This document shows, piece after piece, positions 34,832 through 43,715 of a stretch of DNA of 50,259 bases; the stretch's first letter is position 1, and every line of letters begins with the position of its first letter. The position numbers and the translations under genes are program-made. The notes below the pieces were generated by a model. It was not told the origin of the DNA. It saw nothing but the letters and a program-made list of their open reading frames with translations, and searched no databases. This DNA is from Candidatus Roseilinea mizusawaensis (GTDB taxonomy: Bacteria > Chloroflexota > Anaerolineae > J036 > Brachytrichaceae). The stretch is from contig JAEANN010000031.1 in the NCBI GenBank assembly GCA_016841965.1, positions 1-50,259 on the forward strand, read 5' to 3'.

Positions 34832-37800
34832 GCCGGCATTGATGCCGGCATTGATGCCGGCATCCCTTCCAGCCGATCTTCCAGGTCGGCGTACATTTCT
34901 TTCAACTGATCGATAGTCGCATCATCGGCCTGCCACAGCCCGCGTCCGTTGGCTTCGAGCAAACGCCCAACGATGTTGCGCATGGCCTGTGGGTTAGCTT
35001 TGGCGAGCCGCTCGCGCATAGCCGGGTCGAGCGCATAGGTCTGCGCGGCCTGTGTGTAGACCCAGTCATCCACGCTGTTGCTGACGGCGTCCCAGCCCAG
35101 CATGTAGGTGAAGCGATTGCCAATTTCGGCGGCCCCGCTGTGACCGTGCTGCAACATGCCTTCATACCAACGCGGGTTGAGCAGCTTGGCGCGATATTCC
35201 ATACGCAGCACTTTGTCCAGGTCATCAATGCGGGTTTCAGCAGTGAATGACTCGATGTAGTTCAGTTTGACCGGCGCGCCATTGTGATGACGGCGGCGTG
35301 CAGCTAGATGCAATGCGCCCGATGAAGCAAAGTAATGGTCAATATCGGCCACACCAAACTCAACAGAGTCAATCTCCTGCACCACGCGGCCCACTGTTCC
35401 CAACAGGCGTTGCAAGATTTCCGGGGCATGCTGACCGTAGCGGTTGCCGCCATAGGCATAAGCGTTGCGGCGCACAAACAGCGCGTCGAGGTCGTCTTCG
35501 GTTTGCCAGGCTGAGTCTTCGATCATGTCATCGACATAGGTGCCATAGTTGCCCGGCGCCTGTGTGAACAGACGGGCTGTGGCGCAATCGAAGTCTGCGC
35601 CGGCGGCCATCTGTTCCTGCACGTGCTTGCGAATGAAGTTCAGCTCGGCCGGCTCGTCGGCCTGCGCTGCTGCGCGCACCAGACGATCGAGATGATCCAT
35701 GACCATGGCAAAGGTATCACGGAAGACCGGGCTGAGATTCATCAACACATCAATGCGCGGGCGTCCGAGTTCAGCCAATGGAATCAGCTCGTAATGACTG
35801 ATTTTGCCTTGACCGTCGTAAGCGGGGCGTGCGCCGATGAGACGCAAGACAACGCCTACCGCTTCGCCCTTAGTCTTGATGGTGTCCAGTCCCCACAAGA
35901 CTTGGGCGATCGTCTCTGGATACTTGCCGCCGTTTTCTTCGAGATGGCGTGCGAGCAGGGCATCGGCGATTTGTATGCCACGGGCGAAAGCAAGTTCGGA
36001 AGGGATGCGCCAGGGGTCAATGGCATGAATGTTGCGGCCGGTAGGCAAGACGACGCTGCCATCACGAATAACATCGCCGCCGGGGCCGGCGGGAAGAAAC
36101 CCACCGGCCAGTGCGCGCACTATGGCATCCAGCTCGGCGCGCTGATCGGCAAGCTGGCGGATCAGCTCACGGCCGGCGCGCGTTATGGCGTCGAGGGCTT
36201 GAGCGTCCTCAGCACTGAGCTGCTGAACACCGGTCAGGCGACTGAAAGTGGGGGCCGGCTGTTCGCCGTTCAAGACACTGTGGGCTACAAAGTCGCGGCA
36301 AGCTGCCTCGATGCGGTCACGCTGCTCGAGCGCAGCAGGATCGCCGCGGCGGGCGCGTGAAGCCAAGTCTGTGTAAGAGGGGGCGGCAGGGCCGGCCAGT
36401 GCGCGAGTCATCAAGGCAGCCAATCCCTGGCCGCGTGATGCGCTGCCATTGCCGGCAGCTTTTAACATTTCAGTTGCCAGCACAATTTGTGTCTCGGCGG
36501 AGGGCGCTTCGCCTAGCGCGTGCAGGCTGCCGGTGATCAGACGATTCTCCAAGTCGCGCAGATAGGCGTGCAGCCGGCTGACATAGTCCTCAAACGGCTC
36601 GCCGGCCAGACGCGGGCAATCGCTATCCAGGTTAACCAGCGCCACCTTGTTCAAAACCGCCTCTTCAAAGGCCGGGTCGGCGGCTGCATCGGCAGCGTGC
36701 GCATCGGCAGCGTGCGCATCGGCAGCGCGCGCATCGGCAGCGCGCTGCCGATAGTCGTCCAGCAATTCACGCAGGGCGCTGAGTTCTTTGTACAGGCCGG
36801 CGCGGGTCATCGGCGGCACGGCATGAGAGACCATGACTGCATAGCCGCGTCGTTTGGCGATGTTGGCTTCGCTGGGGTTGTTGACCGGGTAGAGATAGAG
36901 ATGGGGCAATTCACCCAGCAGCGCATCGGGCCAGCAACTGCGGGTCACGCCCAGTTGCAAACCGGGCATCCATTCTGCCGAGCCGTGCATGCCGACATGA
37001 ATAAGAGCATCGGCCTGGAAACCGCGCGCGATCCAACGATAGAAGCTGATGTACTGATGATGAGGTGTGTTGGCTTTATCGAATAACAAGCGCATTGGGT
37101 CGCCCTGCACGCCGAAGCGCGGCTGCACGCCGATATAGACATTCCCCAACTGCAACCCGCCGAGGAAAACCGCCTCTTTGCCGAGCGGGGCAATTTCGCC
37201 GGGGAAAGCGCCCCAGCGTTCTTCAATGCGTTCGCGCTCGCGGGGCGACACCCAGTTGCGATACGCTTCTGCGCTAACCACAACGCCGGCCTGCCCGGCC
37301 GCCGGGATCTCGGTAGCCTGATCGAGCAAGGCGAAGAGATGTTCGGGAGTTTCGGGCAGCTCGCCGGTATGATAGCCTTCGGCCTTCAAGCGGCGTAACA
37401 GGTTGAACAGACTGCGTGGGACATCCAGCAAGGCAGCGGTCGCTTTTTTGCCCAGGCCGGGAGGATAGTCGTACACCACAATAGCTATCTTCTTCTCGCG
37501 ATTGGGCTTGTGGCGCAGTGCAATCCATTTCTGAGCCAGGGTGACCAGGCGATCGAGACGATCGGGCACAGACTGGAATGCGCCGTTGTTCAACGCGCCG
37601 ATCACCACGGGGTCAATTGCGCCATCCATCTCTGGCAGGGCGTATAACACGGTGGACTGCATGGGGCCAACCCCCACGCGCTGCCAGGCGTCGAAGTCTT
37701 GGACGTACAGAGGCTGCGCGACGATGTAGGGGACATTCATGCCGCCCAAGATGTCGTTGGCGATTTTGACCGATAGGCCGGGGGCGGTGGAGCCGGCCGG

Positions 37801-38772
37801 CCCGCCCACCAGCGCAAAACCAATAGTGCTGACCAACAGATCGATTTTCTCTTTGGCCAACCAGTCGCGCACGGCCACATGCCCTTCGATGCCGGCCACA
37901 AACATGGGCAGTACGGACAGGCCGGCGCTCTCGAACGCGCGAATTGTGTCATCGATGTAGCCGCGCTCCTGGGCCAGATGCTTGCGGAAGAAGAGCAGCC
38001 CCACTGTCGCTTTTGGATTCTGGTTTTTGGGTTTTGGATTGCGGCGGCGCTGCCAGTCGCGGAAGGATTTCATATCCTTAAAAAATCCAGGGGCATCGGG
38101 GTGATACAGGCCCATCATCGGCACTTCAACCACCGGCTCGACCGGCAACGAGCGCCCAAAATACTCGCGGGCGATCAGCCGGAACATGTTGACGATGTTG
38201 CGCGGCAGCGGCTGGTTCCAGTAGATGTTGACGGTCATCCAGTTCTTGAAATCGCGCGCCTTGTCCGGCATGAAGCGCATCATAGTTTGCATGAGCTTCA
38301 TCAGTTTGGTGTAGCCGTACAAGGTGTCTTCCTCGCGACCTTTCACCAGCAGGCGCGCCACTCGCTTGATCGGCTCTGGCATACCGCCCTTGCCGCTCAC
38401 CACATAGTCGCCGACTTTATTGAGCGCCATGACTTCGGGCATCGACTCGTAGGCGAAGATGATCTGGGCGCGCGAATGTGCAACCTGCGCACACAGCCAC
38501 TCGGCCTGCTCTTTGAAATTGACCATGGTGACGAACAGGCAATCGGCATTCTGAATCGCATCGGCCAGCTCAGGGGACTTGCGCTCCAGATCAAGGTCGG
38601 TCCATTGCTGCACCTGAATGGCAGGGGCAAGTTCAGATTTGACCTGTTGCCACACACGGCGGTTGAAATGCTCCATACCGACGATGGCCGTGATGCGCAG
38701 CGGTGTGGATGGGTCGGCCGGTGGGATGGGAACGCCGGCAGGGGTATGTGGATTGCGTTTGACACTTTTCAT
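34828..38772 (-). CDS. bchH: Magnesium chelatase subunit H
   Basis: A 1314-residue porphyrin-binding subunit that inserts Mg2+ into protoporphyrin IX with BchI and BchD. It has the cobN/Mg-chelatase fold throughout, for example LIHVGMHGSAEWMPG, LYLYPVNNPSEANIAKRRGYA and AYAYGGNRYGQHAPEILQ. It is longer than average because of three repeat-derived segments. Heptanucleotide units at 38011-38045 encode RRNPKPKNQNPKA (about residues 243-255). A 15-bp repeat at 36686-36745 encodes AADAH repeats. A 12-bp repeat at 34830-34865 encodes the C-terminal MPAS repeats. It overlaps bchD and bchC by 4 nt each. Confidence 0.96.
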   Translation of the reverse strand: MKSVKRNPHTPAGVPIPPADPSTPLRITAIVGMEHFNRRVWQQVKSELAPAIQVQQWTDLDLERKSPELADAIQNADCLFVTMVNFKEQAEWLCAQVAHSRAQIIFAYESMPEVMALNKVGDYVVSGKGGMPEPIKRVARLLVKGREEDTLYGYTKLMKLMQTMMRFMPDKARDFKNWMTVNIYWNQPLPRNIVNMFRLIAREYFGRSLPVEPVVEVPMMGLYHPDAPGFFKDMKSFRDWQRRRNPKPKNQNPKATVGLLFFRKHLAQERGYIDDTIRAFESAGLSVLPMFVAGIEGHVAVRDWLAKEKIDLLVSTIGFALVGGPAGSTAPGLSVKIANDILGGMNVPYIVAQPLYVQDFDAWQRVGVGPMQSTVLYALPEMDGAIDPVVIGALNNGAFQSVPDRLDRLVTLAQKWIALRHKPNREKKIAIVVYDYPPGLGKKATAALLDVPRSLFNLLRRLKAEGYHTGELPETPEHLFALLDQATEIPAAGQAGVVVSAEAYRNWVSPRERERIEERWGAFPGEIAPLGKEAVFLGGLQLGNVYIGVQPRFGVQGDPMRLLFDKANTPHHQYISFYRWIARGFQADALIHVGMHGSAEWMPGLQLGVTRSCWPDALLGELPHLYLYPVNNPSEANIAKRRGYAVMVSHAVPPMTRAGLYKELSALRELLDDYRQRAADARAADAHAADAHAADAAADPAFEEAVLNKVALVNLDSDCPRLAGEPFEDYVSRLHAYLRDLENRLITGSLHALGEAPSAETQIVLATEMLKAAGNGSASRGQGLAALMTRALAGPAAPSYTDLASRARRGDPAALEQRDRIEAACRDFVAHSVLNGEQPAPTFSRLTGVQQLSAEDAQALDAITRAGRELIRQLADQRAELDAIVRALAGGFLPAGPGGDVIRDGSVVLPTGRNIHAIDPWRIPSELAFARGIQIADALLARHLEENGGKYPETIAQVLWGLDTIKTKGEAVGVVLRLIGARPAYDGQGKISHYELIPLAELGRPRIDVLMNLSPVFRDTFAMVMDHLDRLVRAAAQADEPAELNFIRKHVQEQMAAGADFDCATARLFTQAPGNYGTYVDDMIEDSAWQTEDDLDALFVRRNAYAYGGNRYGQHAPEILQRLLGTVGRVVQEIDSVEFGVADIDHYFASSGALHLAARRRHHNGAPVKLNYIESFTAETRIDDLDKVLRMEYRAKLLNPRWYEGMLQHGHSGAAEIGNRFTYMLGWDAVSNSVDDWVYTQAAQTYALDPAMRERLAKANPQAMRNIVGRLLEANGRGLWQADDATIDQLKEMYADLEDRLEGMPASMPASMPA
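34830..34865. repeat. 12-bp tandem repeat at the bchH-bchC junction
   Basis: Three units of atgccggcattg, the last varied. It encodes the final MPAS repeats of BchH and ends at the ATGA overlap that starts bchC. Confidence 0.85.
36686..36745. repeat. 15-bp tandem repeat inside bchH
   Basis: Four units, two of gcatcggcagcgtgc and two of gcatcggcagcgcgc. The length of 15 keeps the reading frame and gives alternating AADAR and AADAH in the protein. Confidence 0.92.
38011..38045. repeat. Heptanucleotide repeat inside bchH
   Basis: Units ttttgga, ttctggt, ttttggg, ttttgga, ttgcggc. The words are the same type as in bchZ (31070-31097), and they encode the NPKPKNQNPK segment of BchH. Confidence 0.8.
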
Positions 38773-40661
38773 GAGGCGATCACCTCCGTGATTTGATGGG
38801 CTTTTGCATTGGGCAAATACACATAGCGCGCGTTTAAGTCGGCAGCCAGTGTGCGCGCCTCGCCGCGCGAGAGATAGCCGGCCTGTGTGTCGACCACGAT
38901 TGCGTTAAGCCGGTCGGCTGCAATAGCACGGGCCAGTTGACGAACCTCCTGCACGATACGGTCTTTGTCAACAGCCGGCTCATGGGGCCGCAGCGGGACA
39001 TTGGCGCGACCATCGGTGAGCAGAATCAGCGTGGCCTGCTGAATGCCCCGGCTGCGCGCCTGTCGCACGGTCTGCCAAGCCAGCCAGAGCGCAGACGCCA
39101 GCGGTGTGCCGCCGCCGGTGGGCAGCGCATCTAGCTCGCGTTTGGCGCGATCGACGCTTTGCGAAGGCGGCAGCAACATCTGGGCTGCCTGACCGCGAAA
39201 GGCAATCAGCGCGACTTGGTCGCGGTGGATGTAGGCGTTCTGCAACAGGCGAATGGCCGCGCCTTTGGCTTCGCGCATGCGATTGAGGGCCATCGAGCCG
39301 GAAGCATCGACAAGAAAGATAAACAGCGCGCCGGCCTTGTCGCGGAACCGTTTGACGCGAATATCGTCGCGGGTGATGCGGACGACCGGCGCGCTGCGGG
39401 ATGGCGCGGCAGGCGACTTGTCGTCGGCGGCTGCGCGGAGTGACTGCCAGGGGGCCGCAGATAGCAAGGTGGGCAAGAGGGCGATCTTGTGGCCGCGCAA
39501 AGGTCCGGGAACGGCGCGCACGAAACGCCCGCGCAGATCATTGAGCGCAACACCCCGGCTGCCGGTTCTACCACGCCGCTGGGCTGCAAAAGGCAGGCTG
39601 GACAGGTCAGCCGGCAGATCGGCCTCGACGGCGCTCATCAGCAGCTCTTCGATCTGTTCAGGGGTCTGGGTTTGGGTCTGGTCGGCCTGGGCATCGGTAG
39701 GGTCAGGCTGCTCAGGATGGGGGGCCGGGGTAGAAGCTGGCTGAGGCGGCTGCTCGGCTTGGGCCGGCTGGGGGGAGCGCGTGGCGCGTGGGATCAAAAC
39801 CAGCCGGGCGGCGATCTCCAGATCCGCCTCGCTGACATCAGTGCGGCCGGCCAGCGCAGCGCTGGCGAGGGCTGTCTTGACGGCAAACACATCGGCACGG
39901 TTGCCTTCCACACCCAGGCTGAGCGCAGCGCGGGTGAGGGCCTCGACCTGCTCTTCGCGGATGCCAACCTGCGGCAATTGCTCGCGCGCCAGTTCGATCA
40001 GCGCGCGCAGCATGGCGTCTTCGTCGGCGTTGTCACCATCGCCGGCGCGGCGCATATTGCGGCGCATATTGCGGCGCATATTGCGGCGCACCACCTCGGC
40101 GCGAATGGCGGCATCGCCCTGCGGCGCAAACGGAATAATGAGTCCAACGCGGTCGAGTAGACTGCCGTTCACCGCGCCATCGCCGGGATCGAACGTGGCG
40201 ATGAGGCTGAAACGGGCGGGATAAACAGCGCTCACGCCGTCGCGTTCGATCTGCACAACGCCGCGCGCCATGGCATCCATGACATGCGCAGCAACGCCGG
40301 CGTCGAGCAGATTGACGGCGTCGATGTACAACACGCCGCCGTGGGCGCGGGCCAGCAGGCCGGGTTCAACGACACGCTCGCCCCGTGCCAGTGTTGCCTC
40401 GAGATCAAGGCCGCCAATCAGGCGGTCTTCGGTGACGTTGAGCGGCAGCTCGACAAAGGGGGCGTTGTCGGGCAACAGGGCGGCAAAGGCGCGCGCCAGG
40501 GTGGATTTGCCAGAGCCGGTCACGGCGGCCAGCGCAACGCCGGCCAGTGACGGATCGACGGCCAGAAAGAGCAGCGCCTGGCGGGCAAGATCGAGGCCAA
40601 CGATATCGTTGAAATGGAGCCCTACGATTGGCGGGGCGGGCTGTCGCGCGGAGACAGACAT
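38769..40661 (-). CDS. bchD: Magnesium chelatase subunit D
   Basis: A 630-residue AAA+ subunit that forms the BchI-BchD motor. The N-terminal AAA+ domain has a P-loop AAVTGSGKS (about 45-53). A Pro/Gln/Glu-rich acidic linker follows (about 320-380). The C-terminal von Willebrand A domain contains the metal site DASGSMALNR. Within the AAA+ domain, a 12-bp tandem repeat gives RRNMRRNMRRNMRR, an unusual basic insert. The ATG at 40661 lies one base after the bchI stop; a longer frame to 40718 would overlap bchI. Confidence 0.95.
   Translation of the reverse strand: MSVSARQPAPPIVGLHFNDIVGLDLARQALLFLAVDPSLAGVALAAVTGSGKSTLARAFAALLPDNAPFVELPLNVTEDRLIGGLDLEATLARGERVVEPGLLARAHGGVLYIDAVNLLDAGVAAHVMDAMARGVVQIERDGVSAVYPARFSLIATFDPGDGAVNGSLLDRVGLIIPFAPQGDAAIRAEVVRRNMRRNMRRNMRRAGDGDNADEDAMLRALIELAREQLPQVGIREEQVEALTRAALSLGVEGNRADVFAVKTALASAALAGRTDVSEADLEIAARLVLIPRATRSPQPAQAEQPPQPASTPAPHPEQPDPTDAQADQTQTQTPEQIEELLMSAVEADLPADLSSLPFAAQRRGRTGSRGVALNDLRGRFVRAVPGPLRGHKIALLPTLLSAAPWQSLRAAADDKSPAAPSRSAPVVRITRDDIRVKRFRDKAGALFIFLVDASGSMALNRMREAKGAAIRLLQNAYIHRDQVALIAFRGQAAQMLLPPSQSVDRAKRELDALPTGGGTPLASALWLAWQTVRQARSRGIQQATLILLTDGRANVPLRPHEPAVDKDRIVQEVRQLARAIAADRLNAIVVDTQAGYLSRGEARTLAADLNARYVYLPNAKAHQITEVIAS
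40048..40090. repeat. 12-bp tandem repeat inside bchD
   Basis: About 3.6 copies of cggcgcatattg. In frame, it encodes three RNMR units in BchD. Confidence 0.92.
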
Positions 40662-40662
40662 G

Positions 40663-41742
40663 TCAAGACTCCACCGTGGATGCCTGAAGCGCGCGTTCGA
40701 TCTTCTCATCGGAATCAACTGTCTCGAGTGGATCGCGTCGCAGACGGTGACGCAGACAGGCCGGGGCGACGGCGACCACTTCTTGCCATGTCACGCGTGG
40801 CCTGTGGTTGAACGCTGCCAGGGCGGCTGCCGCGCGCGCCAGGGTCAACTCGCCACGATGTCCATCGATGCCCAGACGCATACAGACATGGGCAATCTGG
40901 GTCAGGACGGGATCGGGCAATTCGACGCCGGCCACTGCTTTCTGGGCGCGGGTGATGCGGTTGCGCAAGGCGCGTTGTTCTTTTTCCCAGGCAGCGACAA
41001 AGGCAGCGGGGTCGGCATCGAAAGCGCGCCGGCGCTTGACGATCTCGACACGCAATGCCACATCGGTGATGGTAGTAATGCGGGCGTGCATGCCAAAGCG
41101 GTCGAGCAACTGAGGGCGCAAATCGCCTTCTTCGGGATTGCCCGACCCGACCAGCACGAAACGGGCCGGGTGGCGCACGCTGACGCCTTCGCGCTCGACG
41201 ACATTCCAACCGCTGGCGGCCACGTCAAGCAGCACATCCACCAGATGATCGTCCAGCAAGTTGACTTCGTCGATGTACAGGAAGCCGCGATTGGCCTGCG
41301 CAAGCAAACCCGGCTCGAATGCCTTGACGCCGCGGGTGAGGGCCTGTTCGATGTCAATCGTGCCACACACGCGATCTTCGGTGGCGCCCAATGGCAGATC
41401 GACGACAGGCACGGGCACGCGCTCGACTTTGGGCTTTGAGTCGCGGGGATGCGCGCGGCCATTGGGGGCAGGGGCCGGCGCAGAAGCCGGCACAGAATCG
41501 GGCATGTCTTCTGGCGCGCGGTTGTACGGATCACCGGCGACGCGGGTGATGAGCGGCAAAACTGCCGCGAGGGCGCGCACGGTGGTGCTTTTGCCGGTGC
41601 CGCGATGCCCCATCACCAACACGCCACCAATGCGGGGATCGATGACGTTGAGCAGCAGGCACAACTTCATCTCATCCTGGCCGACGATAGCGGTGAAAGG
41701 AAAGGCCGGCGCGGCCGTCAGGGACGTGTGGGCAGCACTCAT
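40663..41742 (-). CDS. bchI: Magnesium chelatase subunit I
   Basis: A 359-residue AAA+ ATPase that drives Mg insertion. Walker A is MGHRGTGKST, Walker B is GFLYIDEVNLLDD, and the sensor/arginine region is GSGNPEEGDLRPQLLDRFG. A linker of about 20 residues rich in Pro and Ala (about 85-105) replaces part of the loop found in other BchI proteins. The start at 41742 gives an ATGA overlap with the bchF stop; longer in-frame extensions into bchF are rejected. Confidence 0.96.
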   Translation of the reverse strand: MSAAHTSLTAAPAFPFTAIVGQDEMKLCLLLNVIDPRIGGVLVMGHRGTGKSTTVRALAAVLPLITRVAGDPYNRAPEDMPDSVPASAPAPAPNGRAHPRDSKPKVERVPVPVVDLPLGATEDRVCGTIDIEQALTRGVKAFEPGLLAQANRGFLYIDEVNLLDDHLVDVLLDVAASGWNVVEREGVSVRHPARFVLVGSGNPEEGDLRPQLLDRFGMHARITTITDVALRVEIVKRRRAFDADPAAFVAAWEKEQRALRNRITRAQKAVAGVELPDPVLTQIAHVCMRLGIDGHRGELTLARAAAALAAFNHRPRVTWQEVVAVAPACLRHRLRRDPLETVDSDEKIERALQASTVES

Positions 41743-42218
41743 GAGATCAGTGGATCGGTGTGTGCGGCGCGCCGGGCGGCTCGCTTTTGCGCGGCACTCT
41801 GAATACCCCTGACCAGGAACTGGGTAAAGTTGGCCAGATAGGTCAGGAAGGCAATGCACATGATCCACATTTGTGTGACCGGCTCTGCCCCCAGCCAACC
41901 TGACACCAGAAAGGCGGTGTGGGCAATCAGGGCGATCAGGTTGACGAAGTCTTCCCAGAAGAACTCTTTGGCCAGGAACCAGGGGCCGAAGACATCGTGT
42001 TCCCAGAACATGCCGGTGACGGTCATGAAATAGAGCATGAGCACCTTGACGACCGACACGGCATGCGCCGGCTCGTAGTCGGCGCCGGTGGCCAGAAAAC
42101 GCACAACGAGGACGACGTTGACAAAAAAGATCAGCAACTGAATGGGAGCGCCGATGGCCTGTACGGGGGTCCAGATCGAACGGTTGCGTCGCTCCAGTTG
42201 TTCAGGGGTGTATCGCAT
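41739..42218 (-). CDS. bchF: 3-vinyl bacteriochlorophyllide hydratase
   Basis: A 159-residue membrane protein with four predicted helices. It begins YTPEQLERRNRSIWTPVQ and contains VTGMFWEHDVFGPWFLAKEFFWED, matching BchF. It hydrates the C3 vinyl group of the pigment precursor, the step before BchC. It is first in the tightly coupled run bchF-I-D-H-C. No good Shine-Dalgarno is visible; a hairpin lies just upstream. Confidence 0.93.
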   Translation of the reverse strand: MRYTPEQLERRNRSIWTPVQAIGAPIQLLIFFVNVVLVVRFLATGADYEPAHAVSVVKVLMLYFMTVTGMFWEHDVFGPWFLAKEFFWEDFVNLIALIAHTAFLVSGWLGAEPVTQMWIMCIAFLTYLANFTQFLVRGIQSAAQKRAARRAAHTDPLIS

Positions 42219-42236
42219 AGCTTACAAGACAGAAAG

Positions 42237-42268
42237 GATGCCGGGCTTCGGCGAGGAAGCCCGACATC
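42237..42268 (-). other. Hairpin between the PucC-family gene and bchF
   Basis: A 12-position stem with one mismatch (gatgccgggctt opposite aagcccgacatc) and an 8-base loop, between the stop of the transporter gene and the start of bchF. On the minus strand a CCTTTCTGTC tract follows, so it could be a partial terminator or a stabilising element that adjusts expression between the two genes. Confidence 0.5.
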
Positions 42269-42290
42269 AGAGAAAAGGGGCCGGCAGAGA

Positions 42291-43715
42291 TCAAGCGGCT
42301 TCGAGCGTGAGGGCCATTTGCTCTCTGGACATCTTCTGGAACTGCTCGACATTGACGTGCTGCACCAGCCAGATGGCGGTCACACACAACACGGCGGAGA
42401 AGCCGAAAATGAGGGCATAGGTGAGGGGGGCGTTGTCGCCGGTGAGGGCCAAGCCAAGCTGAAGCAGGAAGGCGCCGAGGAAGTTGGCCATGCCGGTGGC
42501 CACGGCCTGCGCCATGCCCCACGCTCCCATGAGCGAGCCGGTCTCGCCGGGGATGGTCATGTCCATCATCATGGAGAGGGCGCCGATATTGAAGACGCCC
42601 ATGCCCAAGCCCAGGGTGGCGATGCCGAGATACATGGCCGGCGCGATATGGAAGATGGCCGAGAGGCCCAGCAGCAACAGGCCGGCGCCGGAAATGCCGG
42701 CGCCGACATTGGTGATCTTGCGCTTGGAAATGGGCCGCGCGCCGGCGACGAACCCCATCACCAACATGGCGACCAGCGTTGCGCCACCCATGATCGGCTG
42801 GAATTGTGCGGTGGCAGACACGGGCAGGGCGAACACTTTGGCCCCGAACGGTTCAAGGATGTCATCCTGCACGAACAGGGCGAAGATGGAAATGAACACG
42901 AAGAAGAAGAAGGTGCGGGCCTGGGCATTGGAGAAGATGCGCGTGTAGGCCTGGCGGAGATGCAGCGGCGGACGTTGCTCGACAGCCAGCGCCTGGGCGC
43001 GACTCAGACGCGGCTCAAGGCCCAACAACGGCAGCCAGCCGACAAAGGCAATGATGGGGCCGAGGGCAAAGATAGAAGGCATCAGTTGCAGGGCAACCTC
43101 GCGGCGAATCAGATGGCAGGCTTCGGTCATGCAGCCGCGCGGCGCGCCGGCGGCCTGGTCGGCAATTTGCAGCACGATGGAAATGGCAATCGCCACAACA
43201 ATGGAGGCGAAGATCTGGAAGAACCACACGAAGGCAATGACCGTGCTGCGGTTTTTCTTACCGGTGGTCAGCTCGGCGATGAGGGCGTTGTGCGAGTCGC
43301 CGGTCATGGCAAAGCCGACGCCGAAGACAAGCATGACCACAAACAACAACGGAATCAAAGCCGAGTCGGCGCTGGCAGCCATTGACGCCGCCGGCAGCGG
43401 CATGAGCGCGAAGGACGACAGCAGCAGGCCGGCCAGCAAATAGGGCGTGCGGCGCAGGCCGAAAAGGGGCCGGCGGTCGGCGATGCGCCCAACGGTCACC
43501 TGGCCGAAACCGTTAATCACGTTGTAAAACAGATACATGCCCCCCACCACAACGGGCAGGATGGCCAACTCCTCGATCATGATGCGGTTGTAGACGCTCA
43601 GCAGCATGGCGAATGGGAAGGCCACGCCGAGCTTCGGCAGCGTCAGCCGCAAGATGGACAGGGCAGACACTTTATCCGAAGCAGAAGATGATGACTGTGA
43701 ACGAGAACGAAACAT
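42291..43715 (-). CDS. PucC/BCH2-family transporter (copy 1)
   Basis: A 474-residue major-facilitator-type protein with about 12 helices. LSVYNRIMIEELAILP, GRIADRRPLFGLRRTPYLLAG, GDSHNALIAELTTGKKNRSTV and QDDILEPFGAKVF are characteristic of the PucC/LhaA/BCH2 family. Family members aid assembly of light-harvesting complexes or move bacteriochlorophyll to them. ATG at 43715 with AGGAGG upstream; a TTG at 43718 is less likely. It stands directly before bchF and after a terminator-like hairpin, so it may head its own transcript. Confidence 0.93.
   Translation of the reverse strand: MFRSRSQSSSSASDKVSALSILRLTLPKLGVAFPFAMLLSVYNRIMIEELAILPVVVGGMYLFYNVINGFGQVTVGRIADRRPLFGLRRTPYLLAGLLLSSFALMPLPAASMAASADSALIPLLFVVMLVFGVGFAMTGDSHNALIAELTTGKKNRSTVIAFVWFFQIFASIVVAIAISIVLQIADQAAGAPRGCMTEACHLIRREVALQLMPSIFALGPIIAFVGWLPLLGLEPRLSRAQALAVEQRPPLHLRQAYTRIFSNAQARTFFFFVFISIFALFVQDDILEPFGAKVFALPVSATAQFQPIMGGATLVAMLVMGFVAGARPISKRKITNVGAGISGAGLLLLGLSAIFHIAPAMYLGIATLGLGMGVFNIGALSMMMDMTIPGETGSLMGAWGMAQAVATGMANFLGAFLLQLGLALTGDNAPLTYALIFGFSAVLCVTAIWLVQHVNVEQFQKMSREQMALTLEAA

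Noticed and set aside
40663-40718. Earlier start for bchD inside bchI
   Set aside because: The ATG at 40661, one base after the bchI stop, fits the family N-terminus and the coupled layout of the neighbouring genes.
41919-43385. 488-residue plus-strand frame rich in Gly, His, Asp and Glu
   Set aside because: Antisense to bchF and the PucC-family gene. Its composition is the expected mirror of hydrophobic codons.
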